DNA of 25,359 nucleotides from Flavobacteriales bacterium UBA2104 (GCA_002331485.1 DCYS01000015.1:1-25359); one strand, 5' to 3'; positions 16,473 through 25,359 are shown, numbered from the stretch's first letter. The notes: generated from the letters alone by a model not told the origin. Numbers and translations are program-made.

Positions 16473-17439
16473 ACTTCTGATTGTTGTTTTTAGCTCGCTA
16501 TCAATCTTTGGATTTAGCCAAAGTTATGCACCCGCAGCAGGTGAACCTGGTAGCACTGCTATTGACAAAAATGACGCTCGTTTCAAAGGATGGGCAACAG
16601 GGATCGACGTTGAAAGAGGGTTTGTAAATATTGAAGACACGTTATTCGAAGCTCAAGGCAGTAATCGTGCAACTTTTGGTGATCCTGAATTAGCACTAGG
16701 CCCTGCGGTTGGAACAGCTGAAGACGTTGTATCATTAGGTGACAAAGGCATTGCTACTTTAACTTTTGACCAACCCGTTTTTAACGGTCCAGGCTTTGAT
16801 TTTGCTGTATTTGAAAACAGCTTTTCAGATACCTATCTAGAATTCGCGCATGTTGAAGTGAGTTCCGACGGACAAAACTTTGTAAGGTTCCCTTCTCATT
16901 CTGAGGTACAAACAAATGTTCAGATTCATGGTTTTGGAACAACTGACCCTAGGATGATCAACAATCTCGCAGGTAAATATAGAGCTGGTTTTGGAACTCC
17001 TTTTGACCTTGACCAGCTGAAAGATAGTTCGAATCTTGATGTTACTCAAATCACCCATATCAGAATCATTGACGTTGTAGGAAGTGTTGGAGATTCTGCT
17101 ACATATGACTCTCATGGTAATAAAATAAATGAACCGTTTTCAACTCCTTACGAGAGTGGTGGTTTCGATCTCGAGGCAGTTGGGGTTTTAAATCAAGTAG
17201 CCAGTTTATCAGGTGAAGAGTCTAAATTGATCAATATTTATCCAAATCCAGCTAAATCCTATACCTCGGTCGATCTCAACGGACAGCAATTCGATCTAAT
17301 GATCTTCGATTCTTATGGTAAATGCGTTCACAAATCCAGTAAAAACTTCAAGAAGGTTGTTAAACTAAATCCTGGAGTGTATCATTTTCAAATCATTACA
17401 AGCTCAGAAATGTTTATCAACAAAATTGTTTTCAACTGA
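16465..17439 (+). CDS. T9SS-sorted cell-surface protein of a B12 locus, function unassigned
   Basis: The 324-residue protein has a signal peptide (about 1-19, ending GFSQ). A compact domain (about 21-243) has recognisable stretches GWATGIDVERGFVNI, ALGPAVGTAEDVVSLGDKGIATLTF, GPGFDFAVFENSF, EFAHVEVSSDGQNF and THIRIIDVVGS, ending GGFDLEAVGV. A T9SS type A tail begins near 257 (IYPNPAKSYTSVDL). The beta-rich domain looks lectin- or discoidin-like, but I do not assign a named family. It is the last gene of the riboswitch operon, overlapping the BtuG-like gene by 8 bp; cobamide capture or stabilising the receptor complex is inferred only from this context. Confidence 0.8.
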   Translation: MTKLLIVVFSSLSIFGFSQSYAPAAGEPGSTAIDKNDARFKGWATGIDVERGFVNIEDTLFEAQGSNRATFGDPELALGPAVGTAEDVVSLGDKGIATLTFDQPVFNGPGFDFAVFENSFSDTYLEFAHVEVSSDGQNFVRFPSHSEVQTNVQIHGFGTTDPRMINNLAGKYRAGFGTPFDLDQLKDSSNLDVTQITHIRIIDVVGSVGDSATYDSHGNKINEPFSTPYESGGFDLEAVGVLNQVASLSGEESKLINIYPNPAKSYTSVDLNGQQFDLMIFDSYGKCVHKSSKNFKKVVKLNPGVYHFQIITSSEMFINKIVFN

Positions 17440-17476
17440 CATTTTCTGTGAATATCTTTAAACGGTCGAAAGTCGT

Positions 17477-17503
17477 TATACACGGTCAATTTGTGTATAT
17501 TTG
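17477..17503 (+). promoter_or_regulatory. Promoter with overlapping inverted repeat, ahead of the SBBP gene
   Basis: The -7 box TATATTTG (17496-17503) fits TAnnTTTG and lies 4 bp before the ATG, so the mRNA would be nearly leaderless. A perfect 7-bp inverted repeat, TATACAC (17477-17483) and GTGTATA (17493-17499), with a 9-bp spacer, overlaps the box and could be an operator. No -33 TTG is at the expected place. Confidence 0.45.
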
Positions 17504-17507
17504 ATAT

Positions 17508-20003
17508 ATGAAAAGGTCTCGCTTATTTACTACTACACTTCTTATAATCGTATCTTTTTTTTCGTTTGGAAATGGGTTTGAACAAAATAATGGACAGGTT
17601 AAACATCCAAACGGAGAAAAGAATACTGATGTACTCTATTTCTTTCAGGAAAAAGGATTCAAAGTTTCCCTTCGAAAGAATGGGTTTTCATATGAAAACA
17701 CCTCTATTCAAAATCCTAAGCAATTAGAGTCCATTAATGACCCTTCTGTCAATATAAAACTAGACTATTTTCAAGAAAGAATAGATTTCATTTTCCCGAA
17801 ACAACCTAATGAAATAGTCCCTTCTGATAAAAGCCCTGAAACTGTCCGCTATATTTCGGAGAATGTTAAAGTTTCAGCAAAAAAGTATCACACGATCCTT
17901 TATAAAAATGTACAAGATGGATTTGATGTAGAGTTCAAAATAGTCAACGGTAAATTCAAGTATAACATCATTAAACATGAAGCAGTACCACTGTCAGATT
18001 TTTATTTAGAGATCAGAGCTAAAAATGAGGTTTCCTTGATCAACGATCATCTAAAATTCAATCTAGAAAAATGTGATCTAACGGAAAACATTCCATACAG
18101 CTACGAAGCTGACTCTAAGATGGAAAAACAAATTTCTTATGAATTGACCGGTAACAAAGTGTTTTTTAAAGGTCCGGGAATCGACGTAAATGAAAAATTA
18201 ATCATTGATCCGGAACCTGATATGGTTTGGAGTTCTTTTTTCGGTGGAGATCAATACGACTTTATTACAGATACTTCGATCGATGAAAACGATACTGTTT
18301 ATGCAGTTGGTATAACAATGAGTGCAAATAACATTTCCACGAGTGGAGCATTTCAGACTACATACCAAGGTGATCTAGATGTATTCATATCAAAGTTCGA
18401 TCTTGACGGAAATCAATATTGGAGTACTTACTACGCAGGACCACAATCGGAAAGAAGTTACGCGATTACAATAGATAAAAACCAAAGTGTATTCATAGCT
18501 GGAAGTACATTTAGCACTATTGGTTTTGCAACTGCCAATGCTCATCAATCAAATGTAGATGGTGCAGATGACATTTTTATTGTTGAAATGAACACAAATG
18601 GACTTCGCGAATGGGGAACATATCATGGCGGAAACGGTCATGACTTTGTTACTGATATGCAGGTCGAAGCAGATACCATTTATCTCGTAGGACATACAAC
18701 AAGTTCAAACAACATTGCGACAACAGGTGCTCACCAAGATTCATATACAGCGAATGAAGCTGGGCACATCACTTTATTTAACACAGATGGACAATTTCTT
18801 TGGGGAACATATTTCGGAGATGCTCAAAACAATTCGATCGAGGGCGTAGCTATAACTTCGAATGCGATCATTGCTACTGGAAGAACCACATCATCCTCAG
18901 GGATTTCAACAACTGGATCTCACCAGGAAACTTTTGGAGGATTTACGGACGGATTTATAACTTCTTTCTCAAAATCCGGAGTTCAAAATTGGGGGTCGTA
19001 TTATGGTGGGCAATATACAGATGTCGCAAAAGATATTGTTCTCGATACTTCAAATGGTTTTTTCATTGTAGGTAACACTTCAAGTGAAAACAATATCTCT
19101 ACACCAGGATCATATCAGGAAACAAGATTAAGCTCTGATCAAGGTTTTCTAGTTCATTTCGATAAAGATGGTGAAAGACTCTGGGGAAGTTATACTGGTG
19201 GAACAGGAGCCGATTATTTAAGCGCAGTTGAAAAAGACTCTCGCGGTTTTGTGATACTTGGAGGAAACACAACAAGTACAGACGAAATTGCAACACCAAA
19301 CACATATCAGGCAACGTTAAATGCCGCCTATGACGGATTTATCCAGCGATTTAACTTTGATGGAACCTACGACTGGGGCACATATCTTGGCGGCCCTGGT
19401 AATGAGGATATACTTAGTATTGAATTAGATCAAAAAAACAATATTATTGCTGCTGGCTCAACAAATCAAAATGACACCATATTCTCAATTGGCAACGGTT
19501 TAAATGATCAGTACAACGGAGGGTCATTGGATGGTTTCATAGCCTACTTATGTCAGCAAAACCCAGTTAGTATTTACTACGAAAATGACACCCTTTTCAC
19601 TGAGGGGAATGCTGATGAATATGAGTGGTTTTTGGATGGTGAACCAATTAGTGAGTTCGGATCATACATTATACCTGAAGAGGATGGAAATTATACTGTA
19701 TCAACTTCAACTAACGGGAATTGCCCTGTTACCAGCGAAACATATGTTCACTCTACAATTTCATTAGAGCAAGAGCACGACAAGAACATCACCGTCTATC
19801 CAAACCCAACTGAAGGGATAATAATTGTTGACAATAAAACAGTATCAGATGTATATGTTTCAGATTTAACAGGTAGGAAATTACATACATATGAACATGT
19901 AAAGTCAGTCTCAATCGATCTAACAGCGTTTTCAAACGGTTCATATATTATCACTATTAAAAACGAGCGAGAGATCATGCAAAAAACTGTTATAAAAATC
20001 TAA
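17508..20003 (+). CDS. SBBP-repeat T9SS surface protein
   Basis: The product has 831 residues: a signal peptide (about 1-23) and an N-terminal DUF7948-like domain (about 24-235, opening FEQNNGQV). Seven SBBP-type repeats follow (about 241-685), each starting W-S/G-T/S-Y/F-x-G-G and ending DGFI..F..DG. Then comes an Ig/CHU_C-like stretch (YEWFLDGEPI...GNYTVS, about 705-735) and a T9SS type A tail (about 762-831, VYPNPTEGIIIVDN). Seven repeats are the number for a closed seven-bladed propeller. It is presumably at the cell surface; no enzymatic motif is visible. It has its own promoter and is separate from the B12 operon 68 bp upstream. Confidence 0.85.
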   Translation: MKRSRLFTTTLLIIVSFFSFGNGFEQNNGQVKHPNGEKNTDVLYFFQEKGFKVSLRKNGFSYENTSIQNPKQLESINDPSVNIKLDYFQERIDFIFPKQPNEIVPSDKSPETVRYISENVKVSAKKYHTILYKNVQDGFDVEFKIVNGKFKYNIIKHEAVPLSDFYLEIRAKNEVSLINDHLKFNLEKCDLTENIPYSYEADSKMEKQISYELTGNKVFFKGPGIDVNEKLIIDPEPDMVWSSFFGGDQYDFITDTSIDENDTVYAVGITMSANNISTSGAFQTTYQGDLDVFISKFDLDGNQYWSTYYAGPQSERSYAITIDKNQSVFIAGSTFSTIGFATANAHQSNVDGADDIFIVEMNTNGLREWGTYHGGNGHDFVTDMQVEADTIYLVGHTTSSNNIATTGAHQDSYTANEAGHITLFNTDGQFLWGTYFGDAQNNSIEGVAITSNAIIATGRTTSSSGISTTGSHQETFGGFTDGFITSFSKSGVQNWGSYYGGQYTDVAKDIVLDTSNGFFIVGNTSSENNISTPGSYQETRLSSDQGFLVHFDKDGERLWGSYTGGTGADYLSAVEKDSRGFVILGGNTTSTDEIATPNTYQATLNAAYDGFIQRFNFDGTYDWGTYLGGPGNEDILSIELDQKNNIIAAGSTNQNDTIFSIGNGLNDQYNGGSLDGFIAYLCQQNPVSIYYENDTLFTEGNADEYEWFLDGEPISEFGSYIIPEEDGNYTVSTSTNGNCPVTSETYVHSTISLEQEHDKNITVYPNPTEGIIIVDNKTVSDVYVSDLTGRKLHTYEHVKSVSIDLTAFSNGSYIITIKNEREIMQKTVIKI

Positions 20004-20082
20004 TTCAAAGGCAACTCTCAAAAAAGGTAAAACGTCTTATAAGTGAACACTACAGCTATCGTTTAACTAAAACTAGGGAAAG

Positions 20083-21018
20083 ATGAAATTACTACTACAA
20101 CTCATAGCATTGGCTCTAAGCCTTACTTTTCTGACAAACTCTGCTAAAGCATGTCATGCTTTGGCTGTTCAGGATTACAATTTAACAGTAGTCGCAGGAG
20201 CAGTTGAAGTAGATGCTTCATCAACTTCACCGACTTGTGGGTGCGGTGTTTATTGGCTAGATGTTGAAATTAGATGTCTAGGAGAGGCTTTTGATGCTGC
20301 TCCATTCGATCCAACTCAATATTTGTCATTGAATAATTACCCGTATTTTCAATCAGCGACCATGTTAAAACCAAATTGTGTGGTTCAGGCATATCCTACA
20401 GTTACTATCTCATACGCAAATTTATGTCCAGGTATAGATTATCAAGTTCGTGTTCGAGAAAACAACAATGGTAACGGTGGTCCTTGGTCAAACGCTTTAA
20501 CATTCACAGTCCCAGGTACAATTGACCCATTAGTAGCAAATGTAAACGCTACGAATGTGAACTTATGTCAAGGTGATTGTACGGATATCACAGCAACAGT
20601 TGTTGGAGGTTGTGGACTTGCACCTCTTTATTCTTGGAATACAGGTGAAACAACACAAACTATCAATGTGTGTCCAACTCAAACAACAACGTACACGGTT
20701 ACAATCACTGAACAATGTAGTAACTTAACGGTTACGGAATCAATTACAGTTTATGTTGTTCCTACTCCAATTGCTGGAACAGCTGCTGCAAACCCAACAA
20801 CAGTTTGTGCTGGTCAGACGACAAATTTAACTTTAACCGGCTTTGATGGTAACATTCAGTGGGAAAGTGCGCCCAATTCTGGAGGCCCCTGGACCGCCAT
20901 TAATGGTGCCACCACCGACAATGAAACCAGTCCGCCCATTAATAATGACATGTGTTTTAGAGCAGTCGTTGCAGGCTGTGGTCCAAGCGATATCTCTAAT
21001 GTCGTCTGTGTAACCGTC
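20083..21018 (+). repeat. First copy of a duplicated N-terminal coding module
   Basis: Residues 1-312 of this gene align almost without gaps to residues 1-314 of the next gene (23779-24720). Long identical stretches include CGCGVYWLDVEIRCLGE and GIDYQVRVRENNNGNGGPW. Beyond this point the two proteins are unrelated in repeat type. This is a partial gene duplication with a swap of downstream modules. Confidence 0.9.
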
Positions 21019-23763
21019 GCCCCAGCTCCTACACTAACAGTGAGTAACGCAACAATTTGTGCCGGTGATAATGCCACGTTAACTACAACAGTAAACCCTA
21101 CTGGTGGGACATATCTCTGGACACCGACGAATCAAACTACTGCAGATCTAACTAACGTTTCTCCTGCTACTACAACTACTTATGATGTAGAATATACCTT
21201 AAATGGTTGTACAATTACCGAGTCAGGTACAGTTACCGTTAATCCACAGCCAACTACTTTGGCGTTGACTGGCTCAACGATCTGTGATGGAGATAATGCT
21301 ACAATTACAGCTACACCTGATGTTGCTGGAGGTACTTACACTTGGACTCCAAACGTTAGTAATAACAATACTGCGACGGTATCACCTGGTGTGGGTACGA
21401 ATACTTATACAATCGATTATGATGTAAATGGATGTACATATTCTGAATCTGTAGACATTATTGTAAACGCAGTTCCTACTGTTACTATTGCTGATCAAGA
21501 AGTTTGTGAAGGTGGTCAAGCAACTCTAACTGCAGTGCCAGATATTGCCGGAGGGACGTTCTTATGGACTCCTAATGGTGAGACGACGGATAACATAACG
21601 TATTCTCCGAACGCAACAACGAATTATGGTGTAACGTATTCTCTTAACGGTTGTGATGCAACAGACAATGCAGATATTATTGTACACCCAAACCCAATTG
21701 CGGACTTTAATTTTGCTAATGAATGTTTGGGAACAGATATAGGGTTGAATTCTACTTCTAATATCGCTGCAGGAAATATTACAACTTATGAATGGGATGT
21801 TCAAGATGATGGAACTGTGGATTATACAAATCAGAATACTACTCACGGTTATCCTGCATCGGGAACTTATGATGTAAATCTATACGTGGAATCTGACCAA
21901 GGATGTTCGGATCAAATTACTCAAACAGTTGAAGTATATCCTGTTGCCGATGTAGATTTTTCAGCGACTCCTCTGTGTTTAGGTAGTCCGACTGATTTTA
22001 CTGATCTAACTAATGCTAATGGAGGTACAATAAATGCTTGGGATTGGGACTTTGATGATGGAAATACTTCGAATCAACAAAACCCTCAGAATACATATCC
22101 GAACGCAGGTATTTATGATGTTACCTTAACTGTAACAACGGATAACGGATGTACAAGTGATTTAACTCAGGGAGTTGAGATTTACACTCTACCTGTTGCT
22201 GATTTCAACGTAACAAACAATTGTGTTGATCAATCACTCAGTTTTGAAAATAATTCTCAAGGGAATGCATCAATTTTTGAATGGGACTTTGACGATGGAT
22301 CAGCTTTAAACAATCAAGAAAATCCAGATTATCAATATAACACTGCTGGTGTGTATGACGTAACTTTCATTATTAGTACTTCTGACGGTTGTGCTGATAC
22401 TATTACCAAGCCAGCTACTGCATATGCAATGCCAGAAGCCGATTTTACAGTAGACCCTGTTTGTTTAAACAACTTCTCAAACTTTGTGGATGCTTCGAAT
22501 GTAGTAGCAGTTGCTGGGGATGCGGTTAATGATTGGTCGTGGGATTTCGGTGATGGAAATACAGCCAACGTTCAAAACCCAACAAATAGCTACAATAGTG
22601 AAAACGTTTACGATGTGACACTAACAGTAACAACGAATTATGGTTGTTCAGATACGTACTCTGCGGATGCAACGGTTTGGCCACTTCCGGAAGTTGATTT
22701 TTCACCAACTGATGTATGTTTAGAAACGGAAACAGAATTCCAGGACCTAACTACAATTTCAAATGCTTACTCAAATAATTCGATCGTAGCGTGGGATTGG
22801 GATTTCGATGATGGAGGAACTTCAAACCAACAGAATCCTGATTATACTTATCAAACAGATGGTACGTATAATGCGACGCTTACAGCTACTTCGAATAATG
22901 GTTGTGTAAATTCTGAAACAAAAGTTGTTACAGTTCATCCAAAACCAAATGCTGACTTTACAGGACAGAACCTCACTGGTTGTTCACCAGTATGTTTCGA
23001 TCTAACATCTACTTCAACAGTAGATAATGGAGGCTCGATTGTAGATTATGAGTGGAACTTTAGTGATGGTTCATCATACTCTTCAGGAAGTCCAGATCTA
23101 AATGATTGCTTTGACAACTTTACTGGTAATACTCAATTTTATGGAGTTGAATTAGTTGTAACTACTGATCAAGGATGTGTGGATAGTCAAACTGAAGCTA
23201 ATTATATAGAGGTATATCACAACCCAATAGCAAACTTCAGTTATTCTCCAGAGACTGTAGATATTATGGATCCAAGTGTTGATATAAACAATGGTTCCCA
23301 ATACGCTGACAACTATAATTGGGATGTTTCAAATTATGGAACTAGCACTGATTATAGTCCGACATTCGAGTGGTCTCCAGAGCCAGATTCACAGTTTATT
23401 CAATTAATTGTATCTACAGATGAAGGATGTTTTGATACTGCAAATGCAGTTGTGAATATTTTGGATAGACTTATTCTTTACGTTCCAAATACCTTCACAC
23501 CTGATAACGATGATTTCAATGAAACATTCCAGCCGGTATTTACATCAGGTTTTGACCCTTATAATTTTAACATGAAGATCTTTAACAGATGGGGTGAAAT
23601 CGTTTTTGAATCTAATGATGCTTCAAAAGGTTGGAACGGTACGTATGGAGTTGAAGGCAACACCATAGTGAGAGATGGAACGTACATATGGAAAATTGAA
23701 TTTAAAGAAACAGGGAAAGATAAAAGACAAATCCTAACAGGTCATGTCAACGTACTTAAATAA
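20083..23763 (+). CDS. Giant multi-domain T9SS adhesin-like protein with Ig-like and PKD repeats
   Basis: The 1226-residue protein has a signal peptide (1-23, AKA/C), then a cysteine-rich FnIII-like module (about 24-145: CGCGVYWLDVEIRC, YQVRVRENNNGNGGPWSNALTF). Ig-like repeats with CxGxxxxLT and Y.W...GxT patterns run from about 150 to 538, followed by seven PKD-type domains (about 540-1126: WDWDFDDGNTS, YDVTLTVTT.NGC). A T9SS type B (gliding-motility CHU_C) sorting domain closes it (about 1132-1226: YVPNTFTPDNDDFNETF, FNRWGEIVFES, DGTYIWKIEF). Such proteins are extracellular, used in adhesion or matrix building; no catalytic domain is seen. A purine-rich GGGAAAG precedes the ATG. Its tandem paralogue starts 15 bp after the stop, likely one operon. 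Confidence 0.85.
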   Translation: MKLLLQLIALALSLTFLTNSAKACHALAVQDYNLTVVAGAVEVDASSTSPTCGCGVYWLDVEIRCLGEAFDAAPFDPTQYLSLNNYPYFQSATMLKPNCVVQAYPTVTISYANLCPGIDYQVRVRENNNGNGGPWSNALTFTVPGTIDPLVANVNATNVNLCQGDCTDITATVVGGCGLAPLYSWNTGETTQTINVCPTQTTTYTVTITEQCSNLTVTESITVYVVPTPIAGTAAANPTTVCAGQTTNLTLTGFDGNIQWESAPNSGGPWTAINGATTDNETSPPINNDMCFRAVVAGCGPSDISNVVCVTVAPAPTLTVSNATICAGDNATLTTTVNPTGGTYLWTPTNQTTADLTNVSPATTTTYDVEYTLNGCTITESGTVTVNPQPTTLALTGSTICDGDNATITATPDVAGGTYTWTPNVSNNNTATVSPGVGTNTYTIDYDVNGCTYSESVDIIVNAVPTVTIADQEVCEGGQATLTAVPDIAGGTFLWTPNGETTDNITYSPNATTNYGVTYSLNGCDATDNADIIVHPNPIADFNFANECLGTDIGLNSTSNIAAGNITTYEWDVQDDGTVDYTNQNTTHGYPASGTYDVNLYVESDQGCSDQITQTVEVYPVADVDFSATPLCLGSPTDFTDLTNANGGTINAWDWDFDDGNTSNQQNPQNTYPNAGIYDVTLTVTTDNGCTSDLTQGVEIYTLPVADFNVTNNCVDQSLSFENNSQGNASIFEWDFDDGSALNNQENPDYQYNTAGVYDVTFIISTSDGCADTITKPATAYAMPEADFTVDPVCLNNFSNFVDASNVVAVAGDAVNDWSWDFGDGNTANVQNPTNSYNSENVYDVTLTVTTNYGCSDTYSADATVWPLPEVDFSPTDVCLETETEFQDLTTISNAYSNNSIVAWDWDFDDGGTSNQQNPDYTYQTDGTYNATLTATSNNGCVNSETKVVTVHPKPNADFTGQNLTGCSPVCFDLTSTSTVDNGGSIVDYEWNFSDGSSYSSGSPDLNDCFDNFTGNTQFYGVELVVTTDQGCVDSQTEANYIEVYHNPIANFSYSPETVDIMDPSVDINNGSQYADNYNWDVSNYGTSTDYSPTFEWSPEPDSQFIQLIVSTDEGCFDTANAVVNILDRLILYVPNTFTPDNDDFNETFQPVFTSGFDPYNFNMKIFNRWGEIVFESNDASKGWNGTYGVEGNTIVRDGTYIWKIEFKETGKDKRQILTGHVNVLK

Positions 23764-23778
23764 CAACAACATTTGAAA

Positions 23779-24720
23779 ATGAAAATAAATAAGGTTCTAA
23801 AACTATTTATACTGCTTGTCTCATTAACTATGGTGACGAAAACTGCCGAAGCTTGTCACGCTTTGGCAGTTATCAATTACAACCTTACCGTTACAGGTTC
23901 AGGAGTTGAGGTTAATGCAGATTCACAATCACCAACATGTGGTTGTGGTGTTTACTGGCTCGATGTTGAAATTCGCTGTTTAGGTGAACCTTTTGATGCT
24001 GCACCTTTCGATCCTACTCAGTATTTAGCCTTGAGTAATTATCCTTATTTCCAATCAGCAACAATGCTGAAGCCCAGCTGTATTGTTCAGGCTTATCCTA
24101 CTGTAACCATTCCTTTTGGGAACTTATGTCCTGGTATTGATTACCAAGTAAGGGTTCGAGAAAATAATAACGGTAATGGTGGACCATGGTCTAATGCATT
24201 AACCTTTACAGCACCGGGTACTATTGATCCTTTGGTTGGTAATATAAATGCTTCAGACATTAATATTTGTCAAGGTGACTGTACAACTCTAACGGCAAGT
24301 GTAGCTGGTGGATGTGGTTTAGCTCCGACATACAACTGGAGTAATGGAGCGACAACGCAAAGTATTAATGTTTGCCCTGCAACAACTACAACATATACTG
24401 TAGACATATATGAACAATGTAGCAACTTGACAACAACGGAATCTATCACCGTTAATGTTCTACCTACTCCAGTTGCAGGTACTGCCAGTGCAGCGCCCAC
24501 GACAATTTGTTCTGGCCAAACAGTTGATCTTACGCTTACTGGTTCTGATGGAAACATACAATGGCAAAGTGCACCAAATGCAGGTGGCCCCTGGAATAAC
24601 ATGGCAGGATATACAACGGCCAATGAAACAACCCCTCCACTGACGGGTGATATGTGCTACAGAGCTGTCGTCTCTGGCTGTGGTCCTGATGCGGTTTCAA
24701 ATGTTGTCTGTGTTACCGTT
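23779..24720 (+). repeat. Second copy of a duplicated N-terminal coding module
   Basis: This is the counterpart of 20083-21018, ending at the same VSNVVCVTV-type boundary. Signal peptides differ most (MKINKVLKLFILL against MKLLLQLIALAL); the cysteine-rich module just after is the most conserved part. Confidence 0.9.
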
Positions 24721-25359
24721 CTTCCTGCGGGAATTACTGCTCTAAATTGCCCCGGTGGGCTTACAGCCGTCTGTGATATTTCTGAACAACCCGCCTACGG
24801 AACATGGACAGATTTTGTAAATGCAGGTGGTTCAGTTACTGGAGATCCAAGTAGGGTTGATCAGGCAACATTCAATATGGTTTCTGAGGTTTCTGATGGA
24901 AATACCTGTCCTGAAACAGTAACACGTACTTATGAAGTGACTGATGATTGTGGTAATACAGAAACGTGTACCCAGACGATAACAATTAATGATAACATTG
25001 CTCCAACAGGCACAGCACCAGCAGCGATATCAGCTCAATGTATTGGAGACGTTCCTGCTGCAGATCCTACGTTAATAACAGATGAAGCTGATAACTGTAC
25101 GGCAAATCCTACGGTAACTCCTGTAGGAGATGCATCAGATGGACAAACATGTCCTGAGACGATCACACGAACGTACCGTATAACAGATGACTGTGGTAAC
25201 TTCATTGAAGTAGATCAAATAATCACGGTGAATGATGATATTGCACCAACTATTGCAGGAACTGCAACGACAATCACAGATGAGGGATGTGTGGCAGCAG
25301 ATGCAACAGCACCTGTTACAACTGTAGCCGATCTAGAGGCAATGGGTCTTACAATCGAT
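23779..25359 (+). CDS. Tandem paralogue: partial adhesin-like secreted protein with HYR-like repeats
   Basis: The frame from ATG 23779 is open to the last base (527 codons, no stop), so the C terminus is outside. It has a signal peptide (1-25, TAEA/C) and the same FnIII-like module and Ig-like repeats as the preceding gene (to about residue 314). Its own region follows, built of HYR-type repeats of about 85 residues: ITALNCPGGLTAVC..., CPETVTRTYEVTDDCGN, TITINDNIAPTGTAP, CPETITRTYRITDDCGN, IITVNDDIAPTIAG. HYR domains are Ig-like, found in secreted adhesion proteins. A T9SS type B tail is expected further on but not visible. Only 15 bp separates it from the first paralogue. Confidence 0.9.
   Translation, partial: MKINKVLKLFILLVSLTMVTKTAEACHALAVINYNLTVTGSGVEVNADSQSPTCGCGVYWLDVEIRCLGEPFDAAPFDPTQYLALSNYPYFQSATMLKPSCIVQAYPTVTIPFGNLCPGIDYQVRVRENNNGNGGPWSNALTFTAPGTIDPLVGNINASDINICQGDCTTLTASVAGGCGLAPTYNWSNGATTQSINVCPATTTTYTVDIYEQCSNLTTTESITVNVLPTPVAGTASAAPTTICSGQTVDLTLTGSDGNIQWQSAPNAGGPWNNMAGYTTANETTPPLTGDMCYRAVVSGCGPDAVSNVVCVTVLPAGITALNCPGGLTAVCDISEQPAYGTWTDFVNAGGSVTGDPSRVDQATFNMVSEVSDGNTCPETVTRTYEVTDDCGNTETCTQTITINDNIAPTGTAPAAISAQCIGDVPAADPTLITDEADNCTANPTVTPVGDASDGQTCPETITRTYRITDDCGNFIEVDQIITVNDDIAPTIAGTATTITDEGCVAADATAPVTTVADLEAMGLTID

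Noticed and set aside
18800..19075. 91-residue plus-strand frame inside the SBBP gene
   Set aside because: Out-of-frame shadow of the repeat region; the main frame has clear repeats and continues through.
20856..21077. Minus-strand frame in the first giant gene, and the similar one at 24270-24623
   Set aside because: Both mirror the strongly coding plus-strand frame at the duplicated module; their similarity to each other is a by-product of the paralogy.
21300..23400. Direct DNA repeats that might be an array or mobile element
   Set aside because: The repeats follow the codon frame and encode Ig-like and PKD domains with diverged spacing. No CRISPR array, inverted terminal repeats or transposase is present in the window.

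Overview
The window looks like a low-GC member of the Bacteroidota, probably Flavobacteriales. Four proteins end in type IX secretion (T9SS) sorting tails. Promoters fit the phylum's TAnnTTTG -7 box, in two cases with a TTG 19 nt upstream. Ribosome binding sites are mostly unrecognisable, and there are SusC/BtuB-type outer-membrane genes and a CHU_C/PKD adhesin. Genus cannot be told from the sequence.

Layout. (1) 1-437: no gene. On the minus strand lie two tandem promoters in a duplicated block and, at the very edge, a boxA-like site; together they suggest an rRNA operon leaving the window to the left. (2) 438-5942, minus strand: a von Willebrand A protein fused to a TonB-plug-like domain, a terminator, then a coupled pair made of an S41 processing protease and a helical exported protein. 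(3) 6094-7416, plus: MtaB, the tRNA ms2t6A37 methylthiotransferase. (4) 7419-9149, minus: three overlapping genes for a nitroreductase, a small membrane protein and a beta-barrel protein. (5) 9241-17439: a vitamin B12 (cobamide) uptake locus. The inner-membrane ABC transporter (btuF, btuC, btuD) reads leftward. A cobalamin riboswitch reads rightward into DUF4465/BtuH-like surface protein, BtuB TonB-dependent receptor, BtuG-like beta-propeller lipoprotein and an unassigned T9SS surface protein. (6) 17508-25359, plus: a seven-repeat SBBP T9SS protein, then two tandem giant adhesin-like paralogues that share a nearly identical N-terminal module but carry different repeats; the second runs off the window and is open to the last base.

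How it works together. In the B12 locus, cobamides would be caught at the cell surface by BtuG-like and T9SS-anchored proteins, passed through BtuB, bound by BtuF in the periplasm and imported by BtuCD. The riboswitch shuts down only the outer-membrane half when B12 is plentiful. The most interesting part of the window is this locus: two of its surface proteins carry T9SS tails, where the Bacteroides counterparts I know of are lipoproteins, and one of them is of unassigned function.
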